From NCBI RefSeq assembly GCF_027579695.1, contig NC_083583.1, positions 22,433,599 to 22,497,598 on the forward strand: a stretch of 64,000 nt of DNA, in the 5' to 3' direction. Below, piece after piece: positions 36,280-56,300 of this stretch; within the stretch, counting starts at the first letter, position 1; every line of letters starts with the position of its first letter. This DNA is from Neoarius graeffei (lineage: Eukaryota; Chordata; Actinopteri; Siluriformes; Ariidae). The position numbers and the translations under genes are program-made. The notes under the pieces were generated by a model. The model worked only from the letters and a program-made list of their open reading frames with translations, was not told where the DNA came from and did no database searches.

Positions 36280-36314
36280 CGCGCATGCGCACTTAGTCCT
36301 CCCTCTTTGCTTTC
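36280..36314 (+). promoter_or_regulatory. rpl37a core promoter: NRF-1-like palindrome and TOP-like tract
   Basis: CGCGCATGCGC at 36280-36290 is close to the NRF-1 consensus. CCTCCCTCTTTGCTTTC at 36298-36314 fits the pyrimidine tract at which vertebrate ribosomal protein mRNAs start (5' TOP, mTOR-controlled translation). The ATG follows at 36332. The start site is inferred. Confidence 0.6.
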
Positions 36315-36331
36315 GTACCTCTTGAGCTAAA

Positions 36332-42190
<5,859 letters not shown>

Positions 42191-42268
42191 ACTGGGACTT
42201 TGTTTTTGTACAGATTAAAACCACCTTGTCTCGGACTCTGCGTTTTCAGCATGGCTCTTTAGGCCTGC

Positions 42269-42274
42269 AATAAA
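42269..42274 (+). terminator. rpl37a polyadenylation signal
   Basis: AATAAA 79 nt after the stop codon, as expected for the short 3' UTR of a ribosomal protein gene. Confidence 0.85.
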
Positions 42275-42924
42275 CTTAAGTCTTGAGTGGGATTTTGCTT
42301 CTGATTCTTTTGTTCTGTATTAAAGCCAAAAATGAACCAGAATTATTCTGATTTAAAGACAAGTGATTTTTAATCACCAAGGTTATGTAGAATGGCGTGT
42401 GTATGTGCATGTCAAATATCTGAAACTTTTGTCAGTTAAAGTTTCGCAACAGGCAGTTAGAAATCTACGTTTATATATACTTAAGTGAAATGAGAGGATG
42501 GTGTTAATAAAAAAAATAATATAAAAGTAGAATCTAAAAGCATTGCAATATAAGGTACAATATTAATGTAAAAGTATACATTTAATGCCTGTTCTAGGAA
42601 AGGGGTTATATGAAGGGGAATCGTATACCAATGGGCTAAATGTCTTACTTTGCATCAAGTATAGTACCGTGATGGTTGCAGTGTAATAATGTCAATCTCT
42701 TAGGATAGAAATAACTTATTTTGGGAGGGCAGCATTAGCTCTACAGCTGGCACTAATGCAATTACCTATTGCAATTATTTTGTGATTGCATTCAATCACA
42801 AAATAATTTGTTCTGTGTTAGAAGTGTACAAAATCCTGTGGAGGTTTAGTTTGTGCCTATGTTTTAGGGTTTTATTCTGAACACACTTTGTATCTCCTTG
42901 AGTTTAGGTTGTTAGTATCAACTT

Positions 42925-43240
42925 TTGGAGGCATGGTGGTGCAGTGGGTAGCAGTGCCATCTTAGCTCCAGGGTCCCTGATTGGACCCTGAGCTCAAGTT
43001 ACTTTCAGTGCGAAGTTTCACGATTTTCCTCTATTCATATGGATTTCCTCCCACTTAAAAGCATGCTTATATGTGGATTAAATTTGCTCAACTGTTACTA
43101 GGTGTGAATGTGTGTGATAGTTTGGGATAGATTTGTCATCCAGAGTGTATTTGCAGCGTGTTTGCGGGATAGGCTCTGGATCCATGATGACTCTGACCAG
43201 GGTAAAGAAATTACTGAAGATAAACTGATGAACATCTACT
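42925..43240 (+). mobile_element. Old degenerate SINE related to the Mermaid-like family
   Basis: GGCATGGTGGTGCAGTGGGT keeps the A box; TTCCTCCCA, TAGGTGTGAATGTGTGTGAT and GGGATAGGCTCTGGATCC match the body in order. The tail reads CAGGGTAAAGAAATTACTGA. Much more diverged than the seven full copies. Confidence 0.65.
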
Positions 43241-44332
43241 AAAGGTGTAAGCATTTTAAGGCTTCTTTGTAGATTTGCCCAAGGATTCATTTGATTTATT
43301 AACCATATGTTCAATCTTGCTTTAATCCAAGTTTAGAATGGTCTGTGCACACCATAGATGTTGCACCACTGGACTTCCATATGGGGCAAAATGCAAGTTC
43401 TTCACTGATGATTACTCAAGTAAATCCCCCAGCCTTTCAACGTTTGGGACACATCAGTTGCAGAGATGTTTTATTTCGGATAGCCTAAAGTACTGGACGT
43501 CCTGTAAGGAGACTTTCACTACAGCAGGGCTGCCCATTTGCTGTGATAAGGGACCACAATGGAAACAAGTTTTTACGCTTTTTTGTGTCATCCCTGCCAC
43601 ACCTGTTCCGTTTTTTATTGTACGTTTATGGCCAAATAAACAAACAAACAAACAATGGGAGAACCCATTCACCATGTCAACGTTTTCCTTGCTTTCCTAA
43701 AAACCCCGAAAAGACAGCAGAGCCCCAAAAAATAAAATGTCCAGGAGAATAAAAATTATTCAAGACAGATGATCTACTACTACCTCTGATCCATCTATCT
43801 ATCTTATACTACTACACTTATGTTAACTATATATCTGCAAACCATTTAATTTATGCAATTTTTATCTTTAAATTTGTAGTTATATATATATTGCTGATGT
43901 AACAATGTAAATTTCCGCTTGTGGGATAATAAAAGGCTATCTTATCTTACCTCTGATTGAGCTATCTATCTCTCAGTACTACCTCTGATCTCTGATATTA
44001 GGTGATCGGAAAAGGCAGAGATGTATTTGACTCAGAAAAAAGTTAAAGCAGAATGTGGGTGTAAAAAACATTTTTAATATTAAGGCATTAATGTCTTATT
44101 TTAACTAGGGATTTATCATCAAAACATCTATAAAGTGAATCGTTCAACATCGTCTCAGATTTTGTTCGTCATTCTCATTGTTGTCGCATGCGTTTTGCGT
44201 CACTTCCGCGACGCACGCGGTTTTTTTTTTCCAGGCTTCTCCATGTTTAGAGCTGACTAGCGCGCTTTATATCATATCATATATATATTATAGTATTTAA
44301 TTTATTACAGATAGCAGATTTGGTTTACAGTC
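43241..44332. other. Spacer before eif4a3, no gene recognised
   Basis: 43338-43700 has an open frame of 120 residues that I do not recognise. 43780-43990 has CTATCTAT- and CTACTACTAC-like low-complexity sequence. 44180-44330 is the eif4a3 promoter region, with CACTTCCGCGACGCACGCGG (ETS-like GGAAGT on the reverse strand) near 44200. Confidence 0.35.
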
Positions 44333-47300
44333 ATGGCGGCGGCTCCTGTAAGTGGAAGGAAGAGAATCCTGAAGGAAGAAGATATGACCAAAGTGGAGTT
44401 TGAGACCAGTGAAGAGGTTGATGTTACGCCGACTTTTGATACGATGGGCCTGCGGGAGGACCTGCTCCGCGGGATCTACGCTTACGGTACAGTCCGAGGA
44501 TTGGGGCCTACTCCAGGGCTAGCTAACTTTTCGTTATTTTGGGGAAGGGACGCTGTATAAAAACTTATCTTCTACCGTCGTGTAATGGTAATAAATAGCT
44601 TATCTCACAAATCTGTATGAGAAGAATGCATCTGAAAGATGTTAACTACATTGTTTGCGGTTTGAAACCTGACGTTGCTAGTTCGGCTAGTTAGCAAGTT
44701 AAGATGGCGTGTTTATTTTCCTCAGCCGTATTCAGACAAGTGCTGGATCATTAGACATCGAGGCGGGGTTTGAGAGTATATACTAGTGCATCTCAAAAAA
44801 TTAGAATACCATGAAAAAGTTCCTTTTTTTCATAATTTAATTCAAAAAGGTAAACTTTCATGTATTCTATATTCATTACATGTAAAGTGAAATATTTAAA
44901 GCCTTTTTTGTTTTAATTTTGATGATTATGGCTTAGCTTATGAAAATCAGAAATCCAGTATCTCAAATTATTAGAATATTCCCTAAGATCAATCAAAAAA
45001 AGGATTTACAATACAGAAATGTCCAACTTCTGAAAAGTATATTCATTTATACACTCAATACTGGGTTGGGGCTCCTTTACCATGAATTACTGTATCAGTG
45101 CGGTGTGGCATGGAGGTGATCAGTCTGTGGCACTGCTGAGGTGTTATTGAAGCCCAGGTTGCTTTGATAGTGGCCTTCAGCGTATCTGTATTTTTGGGTC
45201 GGGTGTTTCTCGTCTTCCTCTTGACAATACCCCATAGATTCTCTATGGGGTTCAGGTCAGGCAAGTTGGCTGGCCAATCAAACACAGTAATATCATGGTC
45301 AGCAAACCATTTGGTAGTAGTTTTGGCACTGTGGGTAGGTGCTAAGTCCTGCTGGAAAAGGAAATCAGCATCTCCAAAAAGCTCATCAGCAGATGGAAGC
45401 ATGAAGTGCTCTAAAATCTCCTGGTAGATGGCTGTGTTGACTTTGGAGTTGATAAACTACAGTGGACCAACACCAGCAGATGACATGGCATCCCAAATCA
45501 TCACAGACTGTGGAAACTTCACACTGGGCTTCAAACACCTTGGATTCTGTGCCTGTCCACTCTTCCTCCAGACTCTAGAACCGTGATTTTCCAAATTAAA
45601 TGCAAAATGTACTTTCATCTGAAAAGAGGACTTTGGACCACTGAGCAACAGTCCATTTCTTTCTCTCCTTAGCCCAGATAAGACACTTCTGACATTGTCT
45701 CTGGTGGGGTTTACATTAGACCGTATCAGTGGATCATCAGATTAACGTTTTTAAAAACGATTAGCGTGCACACAGCAACGCCAATACACGATTCGCGTGC
45801 ACACAGCAACGCCAATACACGGATACGCTAATTACATGACTAATTCGGCACGTAAGTTGAAATGTGTCAGTGCAGCTCATCGCTTCCTCCTCAGCGGCTG
45901 CGCTCCAAATCACTCCGCCCTGAACAGCGAGTGCCCTCTGGAGGGTGCGCACTCAGGCCCTGCGCAGCTCACAGAGCGCGCGAGTGTAGTGCACGAGCAG
46001 TGATTCGGGACTGAGCCTCTGTGTGCAAGTCACTTACCACTTGCAAGTGGAAGGATGGCAAGCCTAAAGACCATCATAACTACACAATGGGCAGTATTTG
46101 CATCAGTATTTGCAATATTTTCATACTTTTATACTCTTTAATGAAAGGTGATACAAGGCGGAAGTCCGCGCCGTTTTTCAGCAGTCGCGTCACATGACCA
46201 ACGCCAGCGAATCAGGAAGGTGGCTGTCACAGTGACGTTGTCCAATGACGACGCCAGCTAGAGCTCAGCACAGCGTATCCGCGTATTCTCAATGTTTACA
46301 CAGCACCGGATCAGACACAATCTGGATTGAATACGTGGACCCTGGCGGATTCCCGTTTCCCGGCGTTTCCAGGCGTTTTAATGTAAACGGACAGTGCATC
46401 CGTGAAGAAAACGAGACAGATACAGTCTAATGTAAACTTGGCCTCTGGCTCAGGAGTAGCTTGATATTAGGAATGTGAAAGTTGTATCCCCTTTCTTGAA
46501 GATGTCTGTTCGTGATGGGTCTTGATACACTGACACCAGCCTCAGTCCACTCCTTGTGAAGCTCTCCCAAGTTCTTGAATCAACTTTTCTTGACAATCCT
46601 CTCAAGACTGTGGCCATCCCTGTTGCTTGTGCACCTTTTCCAGCCACCCTTTTCAGCAATGACCTTTTGTGGCTTACCCTCCTTGTGGAGGGCATCAGTG
46701 ATCATCTTCTGGACAACAGTCAAGTCAGCAGTCTTCCCCATGATTGTGGTTGTGTGTACTGAACTAGACCGAGAGATACTTACTTACTTACTTACTTGTT
46801 CATACTGTTTTACTCAAACTCGAAATGAAATATTCTAATATTTTGAGATGTTTTTTTTCTTTTTGTACTGTATGCCATACTGATGAAAATAGAAAAATGC
46901 TTGAAACATTTTAGTTTGTGTAATGAGTCTATAATATATAACCTTTTCACTTTCTTAAATAACTGATGGAAAATGTTGAACTTTTTCACGATATTCTAAT
47001 TTTTTGAGATGCACTAGTATGTAGTTTTCATTCTGATGTAGTTATCCGAGCTAAACACCGCTACAACCCGACTGTTAAAGCAGCAGCTAAATATTATTGT
47101 GTGTTTACTGCCTGTGTGTCCGTTCGTATGTTCTTCAATGAAAACTGCAGGTGTAAAAATATAATTGTGGATTTTCTCCACTGTTTCTGGTCATTTAGCA
47201 TAAACAGGTTCCAAAGGCTTAAACATTTTAGTTATTTGTGTGCTACATTTTTGGTTTCTTGTCACAACGATTAAATACATGTTCACCTGTTTTTCTGAGA

Positions 47301-50300
47301 GCTAATCTAAAAACATAAACTTGTGCTTTTTGTTTAGGTTTTGAGAAACCATCAGCTATCCAGCAAAGAGCCATTAAGCAGATTATAAAAGGGAGAGATG
47401 TCATTGCTCAGTGAGTTCTTCAGTTTATTTTCAACTCCAGCGCCGTTGTATTCTGATGTACCTGGTTTACTGTATTTTGCCAGTTCTGAAATGAGAAATA
47501 ATTTTCTACACTTCATATGGGTATACGAGGGGACTTCAAAAAGTTCTCGGCCTCACTCGGAAAGTGTCACAGGAGAAAGCTTGTTCTTGCATTATTTTAT
47601 AACACCGTCTCCTTTAACTTCAATGCACTTGGTCCACCGATGTTCAAGCTTCGCTATTCTTTTGTGGAAGGTGGTCACATCTTGATCCTCCAGATACTCC
47701 TCAATAGCATGGATGACTACTTCATCACCCTGATAATGGCGAACACGCAAGTGGGATTTCAGTTTGCTAAACAGACAAGTCAGACAGTGCCAGGTCGGGT
47801 GAGTAAGGAGCATAGGGCAGCAGTTCAGAGCCACATTTGGCTGCTTCTGCCCCTGCCACCTGTGCTGTGTGGACGGGCACATTGTCCTGGAGCAACAGCA
47901 TGCCACCTCGAAGTTTTCCTTTCCTTTTTTCTTTGATTGCTTCTTTCATTTGAGTTTTTGTGGACAGTGATATAAGGCTTTATAGTATGCAGTTATGCCC
48001 CAAAACGGGAGGTGAGGCCGAGAACCTTTTGAAGTACCCTCATAAGTAATGCTTTCTACGCTTCAAATGTACATCGGCTTTAACTAGAATTCACTCTTCT
48101 TTTATTTGTAATTTCCATTTTAAACACCTTGCACCATACAGCCTAAATGTACAGCACTAGCATTTGTCAGTACTAAGATTATTAGCAAGCAATTAAAAAA
48201 AAAAATTGAAATCAAGAAACCGCAATGGCAAAAATCTGAGGAAAAGTAACCACTGAAGATATTCATAAACATCAGAAGATCCTTAGAGGCAACTGGAATA
48301 AAAGTCTGCATTTATATCCCATTGAAAAATATTTAGAGAGTTTTACTATTAATATCTTGGTGCACATTGATTTTTTTTTTTCTTCCTCCACCATTTTGTT
48401 GCTTGATTTAATTTGCATTAAATGTCTTACTGGCCTCATCATTTTGAAGTATGGGGATGCAAACTTCTGCTTCTTCTCAAGAAACTGATTTTTCCCCTTC
48501 AGGTCACAGTCTGGTACTGGTAAAACAGCCACGTTTTGTGTATCAGTGCTGCAGTGTCTGGATATTCAGGTAGCTGAACATGATGTCCTGCTTCACTGTA
48601 GTCTTCCACTTATGTGACACTCATATACACTGCTTTATCTGTTGCTCACTTTGTATTCTCCTTAATGAATAGGTTCGTGAGACCCAGGCGCTAATTTTGG
48701 CTCCAACGAGAGAGTTAGCTGGGCAAATTCAAAAGGTAAATAGTTTTAAATATATTAATTGTTAATGTTATGTATCAGAAGATGTCTCAGATTCACCGAA
48801 GGGCTTTCTCATGCAGCATTGTTTAATTTTGATCCTGTTTTAAAGGTTCTTCTTGCTCTGGGTGACTACATGAATGTCCAGTGCCATGCCTGTATCGGTG
48901 GCACGAATGTGGGTGAGGACATCAGGAAGCTTGACTACGGTCAGCATGTTGTAGCAGGAACCCCTGGCAGAGTGTTTGGTAATTGTTTATATTTATTGTA
49001 CTATTAATTGGTTATGATGTAGTTTGACTCAAGGTGGTGAGTATGAACACTTTCACGTCCTCCTGCAGATATGATCCGTCGGAGAAGTCTGAGGACACGT
49101 GCCATCAAGATGCTGGTTCTGGATGAAGCTGATGAAATGCTAAACAAAGGTCAGCTTGTTTCAGACAGAAGATTCGACTGAGATTGGGGGGGGGGATTTT
49201 TATTTGTATATACATACACCTACAGTACCACTCAAAAGTTTGGGGACACCTACTTATTCAGGTTTTTCTGTATTTTAACTATTTTCTACGTTGTAGAACA
49301 AGACTGAAGACATCAGAACTATGAAATAACATGGAACATATGTGGTTAAAAAGTATGCCTCGTAGTTTAGTCTTGTCAAAAGTTAATTAGTAGAATTGCT
49401 TGCTGCCTTAACGCGTTTGATGGTCTTAAACAGTAAACAATAAACATACAGTAAATAGCCCAATTTCACAACTGTAGTAATCCATATTATATCATGAACC
49501 GTTCAGCTAAGTAAAGAGCAACGACATCCATCTTTACTTTAAGACATGAAGTGTCTTTTAGTTAATAAAAATAGAGAAAAAAAAACGTTGAATTAGATGT
49601 GTCCAAACTTTTCATTGGTGCCGTGTATAGACCTGTGGGCTGCTCCCCCTTTTCCCCCTTTCTTCTTTCCTTCAGATTTTGTCTAATCCTTGTGTGCAGG
49701 TTTTAAGGAGCAGATTTATGATGTGTACCGATACCTGCCTCCTGCAACTCAGGTGGTTCTGATCAGTGCCACGCTGCCACATGAGATCCTGGAGATGACA
49801 AACAAATTCATGACAGACCCCATCCGCATCCTGGTCAAACGGTAAGGAAGAGTATAGTACTTACCATTAGGCCTAAGCTATAGGCATGTTTCCATACAAA
49901 AGCAGAACACAGAAAAGATTGAGATTGAAGTTGTGCACAGTTGAAATTGTCACAGTTGCATTCTGTATTGTCTGTGGTACTGGTAAAATTTTGTTTTCAG
50001 AGGTTACATATAGCATAATTGCTCATAGTTGTCTTCTGTCTCTTGGCTTTAATCAGTGTCCTTATGCCATTGATTCTGAAATTGTTCATAATCCAGAGCT
50101 TTCACTGCTGAATATGAGCATCAGTAGGAAGTTTCAGAGTATCCGTAAAATGAGTTCATCTGAGTGGAGAAGCATTGTCAGTATTCCAGTACTTTAGGTT
50201 GGGAAATATGACAATAAAATTGTCAGTTTTTTTCCCTGAGATATTAAGGCTGTCATCATCTTTTTATTAAATTAACAAAATTAATTAAAAATAAGTGAAT

Positions 50301-53300
50301 ACAAATTGACTGGAAGCAGCTTATATTTGAGTGTTAATTTTTACAGATTAAAAAAAAATTCACCTTTTCAGCATCAAATACCTAATTTTATAAATAAGTA
50401 GTTTTTAAAATTGTATAGAAAAATCCATTAGTTCACGAAATACTGGCAATTTGTGAGCACACCTATATTTTCTGATGCAAACTGTATACAAAGGACTGCT
50501 GCCTTCGTATGTTTTTGTTATATTGTCCACCTCTAATTTCTATTATTTGTTTTTGTCTACTTTCTTAGTTGAGAAGAATAATGTAAATTTTGCTCTGTGC
50601 AGTGATGAGTTAACACTGGAGGGCATTAAGCAGTTCTTTGTGGCTGTGGAGAGAGAAGAGTGGAAGTTCGACACACTGTGTGACCTCTACGACACGCTGA
50701 CCATCACACAAGCGGTCATCTTCTGCAACACCAAGCGAAAGGTCAGTACCGTGTTCATAAACATAATGCTGTGCTCATACTGACAGCCTTGTGCCACTCA
50801 ACTCGCTCTGTTGGTAATTTGGGGGAATTATGAATAACTTGTTGCCTTTTTCCCCCGTTAATTTATTGGCAGAGCCACACAGTGATAGAATTGACACTAC
50901 ATATACCCAGAAGCTTGCAGAATCTATGTATAACCCTCGTTTGACCACAAATGTAATTTGGAGGGTTGCTTAAATAAAAAATTCTAAAGGGCTTGTGTAT
51001 GAAATGAATCTGTCCCGTACATGACTTGGCAACTAGTGTATATCAAATAGCTTCTTGAATTTTGCTCTTCACAATATTTGTCACTTGTTTGATGGACTAA
51101 AAGTCTCTGATGTACTTAAATAGGAAGGCAGAAACACCAGCTTTGGCTTGTTTTTTGTTTAAATCGAAAACATCAGGCCCATAGCAGCACTGACTTGGGA
51201 GCTATGATAAGAAACATGTACATCATGGAACCAAAAAACACCAGTGTTTCACAGTGAGAGGAAACCATCCCTCAAGTCCATTGGCAGTTGCCATATTGCT
51301 TAACTTAATTAAAAAAGCAGCATTAAAAAGTTTTATTTATTGATTTAAAAAAAAATATATATAATATGGCCTACCATGTTTAATCCTTATTCCCACAACG
51401 ATTCCATGTAGGTGGACTGGCTGACTGAAAAAATGAGGGAGGCAAACTTCACTGTGTCCTCGATGCATGGAGACATGCCACAGAAAGAGAGAGAGTCCAT
51501 TATGAAGGAGTTCCGATCTGGAGCCAGGTAATGGGTCTGTTGTTCCAAAACCTAAAAGGTTGCACTGAACATGCTGAAAAAGTCAAACAAGGTGGGATAT
51601 GATATTTAAGAAAGAACACTTGTCATGATACAAAAGTTTCAGTTGATGGCATGTTGAATTGGGATATCAACTTCGAGAAAAATACATATATTTCATTGCT
51701 AAAATTAATGGGTTTTGGGTGTTTAAATCGCCAAAATCCATCAGCTTCGCCCCCTGGTCCATCACCAAGACGTTGCCCCTGGACCCCACCGGGGACCTGT
51801 GGGCCCCCCCCCTGCTACTTTTCAGATTTTTTTCTCAACATGCACTCTCATCCCTGAATACATCAACCTGAACAACTGAGCTGCTGATTCCCACTGTAGT
51901 GCCTTTATGCATCTGTTCCATCATGACTGACTCTAGGACCAAACGTTTACATATTACATACAGTACTCATTTTTTTTCCCCCCCTTCTGTTTTCATCCTG
52001 TTTTTAATGAAAATTAGTATCACATCACAACTTGGTAATGTGTTTTGAAAATTTATTTACTTTTAAGGTATAATGAAAGTAAGGCGTGATTTTTTTTAAC
52101 TCCCCACCAAAGGCATTATGTCTAACTGGTTTTTGGTACCTCTAAGATTACCGATGTAGTTAAGGGCAAGGGTGCGAGCGCTGTGTGTATGGGGTTTCAT
52201 ACCATACACGAATACAGAACAGTCCAGAAAACTGTTGAAAATGTACAAAATGGAAGTGTGAAATGATCAGACATTAGTTAGCTCTCATAAAAGAACTTTG
52301 ATCATTTGTTTGAATCTCCAAAAACTTTAATCCAAGTATGTCTTTCTTCCTGACATTGTGACCTACAGCCCCAAGTTCCTTTGGTTTACTTGTTTTTGAA
52401 TTTGCAGTGTAGAAAAGTCCTTTACTAAAATATAAAAGTTCTCTTGTTCGTGTGTTGTAGCCGAGTGTTGATCTCTACAGACGTGTGGGCCAGAGGGTTG
52501 GACGTGCCACAGGTCTCTCTGATTATCAACTATGACCTTCCCAACAACAGAGAGTTGTACATTCACAGGTATGAAGTCATCTTTATCAAACACTATTTGA
52601 ACTCTTAATACAGGAATAAAACCCTGTAGAACAGGAGACCTTGCTGCTCTTCTGCTTCCATTACCTTGTTCTTATAGTACCACAGCACTGTAGAATTCTG
52701 GATTCTGATTGGCTTGCAGGTGTTGATTTAATCTTTAACAGTAGCTCTGACAGTCGTACCTGGTGTACAGTGGTGCTTGAAAGTTTGTGAACCCTTTAGA
52801 ATTTTCTTTATTTATTCGTAAATATGACCTAAAACATCAGATTTTCACACAAGTCTTAAAAGTAGATAAAGAGAACCAGTTAAACAAATAAGACAACAAC
52901 ATTATATTTGGTCATTTATTTATTGAGGAAAATGATCCAATGTTACATATCCGTGAGTAGCAAAAGTATGTGAACCTTTGCTTTCAGTATCTGGTGTGAC
53001 CCCCTTGTGCAGCAATAACTGCAGCTAAACATTTAAGAAGAAGAAACCTTTGTCACATGCACACTTCAAGCACAGTGAAATTCATCCTCTGCATTTAACC
53101 CATCTGAAGCAGTGGGCAGCCACACACAGCGCCCGGGGATCAGTCAGGGGTCAGGTACCTTGCTCAAGGGCACCTCAGCCCAAGGCCGCCCCACGTCAAC
53201 CTAACTGCATGTCTTTGGACTGTGGGGGGGGAAACCGGAGCACCTGGAGGAAACCCACGCAGACACGGGGAGAACATGCAAACTCCACACAGAAAAGCCC

Positions 53301-56300
53301 CCGCTGGCATCGAACCCAGAACCTTCTTGCTGTGAGGCGACCATGCTAACCACTACACCACCGTGCTGCCCAAACAGTTTCCGGTAATTGTTGATCAGTC
53401 CTGCACACCGGCTTGGAGGAATTTTAGCCCATTCCTCCGTACAGAACAACTTCAACTCTGGGATGTTGGTGGGTTTTCTCACATGAACTGCTCGCTTCAG
53501 GTCCTTCCACAACATTTCGATTGGATTAAGGTCAGGACTTTGACTTGGCTGTTCCAAAACATTAACTTCTTATTCTTCTTTAACCATTCTTTGGTAGAAC
53601 GACTTGTGTGCTTAGGGTCGTTGTCTTGCTGCATGACCCACCTTCTCTTGAGAGCTAAAGATCACGTGGACAAGCCAGAATGCTATTGGAAAAATGTTTT
53701 GTGGATGGATGAGACCAAAATAGAACTTTTTGGTTTGGTTCATGGACAGATGTCCTGACATTTTCCTTTAAAATTGGCTGGTATAATTCAGAATTCATTG
53801 TTCCATCAATGATGGCAAGTCATCTTAGCCCAGATGTAGAAAAACAGGCCCAAACCATGATACGACTACCACGTTTCACAGATGGGATAAGGTTCTTATG
53901 CTGGAATGCAGTGTTTTCCTTTCTCCAAACATAACCCTTCTCGTTTAAACCAAAAAGTTCTATTTTGGTCTCATCCGTCCACAAAACATTTTTCCAATAG
54001 CATTCTGGCTTGTCCACGTGATCTTTAGCAAACTGCAGACGAGCAGCAATGTTCTTTTTGGAGAGCAGTGGCTTTCTCCTTGCAGCCTTGCCATGCACAC
54101 CATTGTTGTACAGTGTTCTCCTGATGGTGGACTCATGAACATTAGCCAATGTGAGAGCAGCCTTCAGTTGCTTAGAAGTTACCCTGGGGTCCTTTGTAAC
54201 CTCGTCAACTATTACACGCCTTGCTCTTGGAGTGATCTTTGTTGGTCGACCACTCCTGGGGAGGGTAACAATTGTCTTGAATTTCCTCCATTTGTACACA
54301 ATCTGTCTGACTGTGGATTGGTGGAGTCCAAACTCTTTATAGACCCTTTTCAGTCACGTGACCTTCGTAAACGCGACCACCATTTTGGACATGTAGCGGA
54401 CTTCGGCTCGAATTGGTTTGAATGCGAGGAAGGCGACAAACGGAGAACATGCAAGAAAAAGGAGCGAGATGCAGAAAACACCTTCGCTATCCAGCGACGT
54501 AGGGCATTTACAGGCGAGCAGAGGGAGAAATAACAACAGTAACGACACATTAGCAACGCCGTACAGAAATAACGGTTTATGGCATAGACCCTTTCGGTTC
54601 TCGCTCATCTAGCTGCTACAATGACTGCTTAGACTGCAACAATAATACCTAACACACATTTAAGTATCCGTCGTAAAGACGTGAAACTCGTCGAGTGACG
54701 AGTGTGTTCATTGATAAGCTAACACAATCTAAAAGTAGACATACCATCACACTGCCCTGGCGCTGTGTACAGTTTACCTTCTATGGTTTATGCACTCACT
54801 ATTTGCCATTACTTTCTCCAACCGTTGTTACAGATTACAGGGAACGGCCTGGATTTAAGAGACAAATACATGTTCCTCTTGTTTTGAACACTTTTTTTTG
54901 TAGGCAGTGCTTAATTTGTAAAGTGGGAGGTCCCGGAGCGCAGAGGATGAGCGGCTCCGGTGCGGAAAAAAAGAGGGGGGGAGGGGGGCGTGGCGCTGCG
55001 CTTCTGGGCATGTTTTGTAATAACACTGCAAATTAAGTTCATCTGCAGATATTTTGTGGATGTCGTTTCATGAGAGAAATCACCAACAAGACAGATATCA
55101 AAATCAGACATTAACACTAAATAAACTTGCATTTTTTTATTTAATTATTATTATTATTATTTTTTTGTTACATAGTCAAGAGAGGTGTCGGATCACCGGA
55201 TCCAGTGTAAATAGCTGCCGGAGCCAACGCCCAAGGTTCCGGAGCGCGCTCCGGCTTGCTCCCCCTCAAATTAAGCGCTGTTTGTAGGACACTGCCTCTG
55301 ATCTGTCCTACAGTCTACCAACAGCAAAGGAACACAACGCTAGCTAATGTCGTTAGCTAATAGCTACTACAGAAGAACAAAGAGGTTACAATGGGTTATT
55401 TTAGCCTATTTGGTTACACACTCGCTGCCACAGAATGTTAACAGCAATGTAATGCCTTTTCTGGCTAATTTTATTCGTCTTACCTCCAACAAAGTGGTCA
55501 CTACACAAGCGTTGGTATGCCGCTATCCATCTTCTCCGTCGGTCAGCATCTACCGGGAACCGATAAAATGATAACCCTTGCCTTGTTTGTTGATGGTTAC
55601 TACATCCAGGTGCACAACAATATAGTGGTATGATGGAAGTCTTGCTGAAAATAAACACTTTCTTTGCTGCCGTTCCTCAATGCTGGCTGTGGTAAACTAC
55701 TGGTAGTACACGTCCAAAATGGTGGCTGCGTTTGTCGTGACGTCACGTGAAAAGGGTCCATAGATGGTTTTGTAACCTTTTCCAGCCTGATGAGCATCAA
55801 CAACGCTTTTTCTGAGGTCCTCAGAAATCTCCTTTGTTTGTGCCATGATACATTTCCACAAATGTGTGTTATGAAGATCAGACTTTGATAGATCCCTGTT
55901 CTTTAAATAAAACAGGGTGCCCACTCACACCTGATTGTCATCCCATTGATTGAAAACACCGGACTCTAATTTCACCTTCAAATTAACTGTTAATCCTAGA
56001 GGTTCACATACTTTTGCCACTCTCAGATGTATAATATTGGATCGTTTTCCTCAATAAATAAATGACCAAGTATAATATTTTTATCTCATTTGTTTAACTG
56101 GGTTCTCTTTATCTACTTTTAGGACTTGTGTGAAAATCTGATGTTTATTTATGCAGAAATATAGAACATTCTAAAGGACTCACAAACTTTCAAGCACCAC
56201 TACGTTTAAAATCACAGCTATATATCCGTGTGCTTATTCTAATGTGTTATTTCTATCGTAACAGTTTATTCAGGGAATTGTATAGTGAATGCTTCACAAA

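Larger units (their letters stand above)
52768..56202 (-). mobile_element. Tc1-like transposon in eif4a3 intron 10, with nested insertions
   Basis: The left end CAGTGGTGCTTGAAAGTTTG follows TA; the right end mirrors it as CAAACTTTCAAGCACCACTA. Minus-strand transposase: start [20 protein letters not shown] near 55840; after an insertion, [40 protein letters not shown] and [13 protein letters not shown] (53820-54299). A further part ([20 protein letters not shown]) is at 53450-53557. A SINE, a THAP-bearing element and an inverted self-copy interrupt it. Inactive. Confidence 0.9.
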
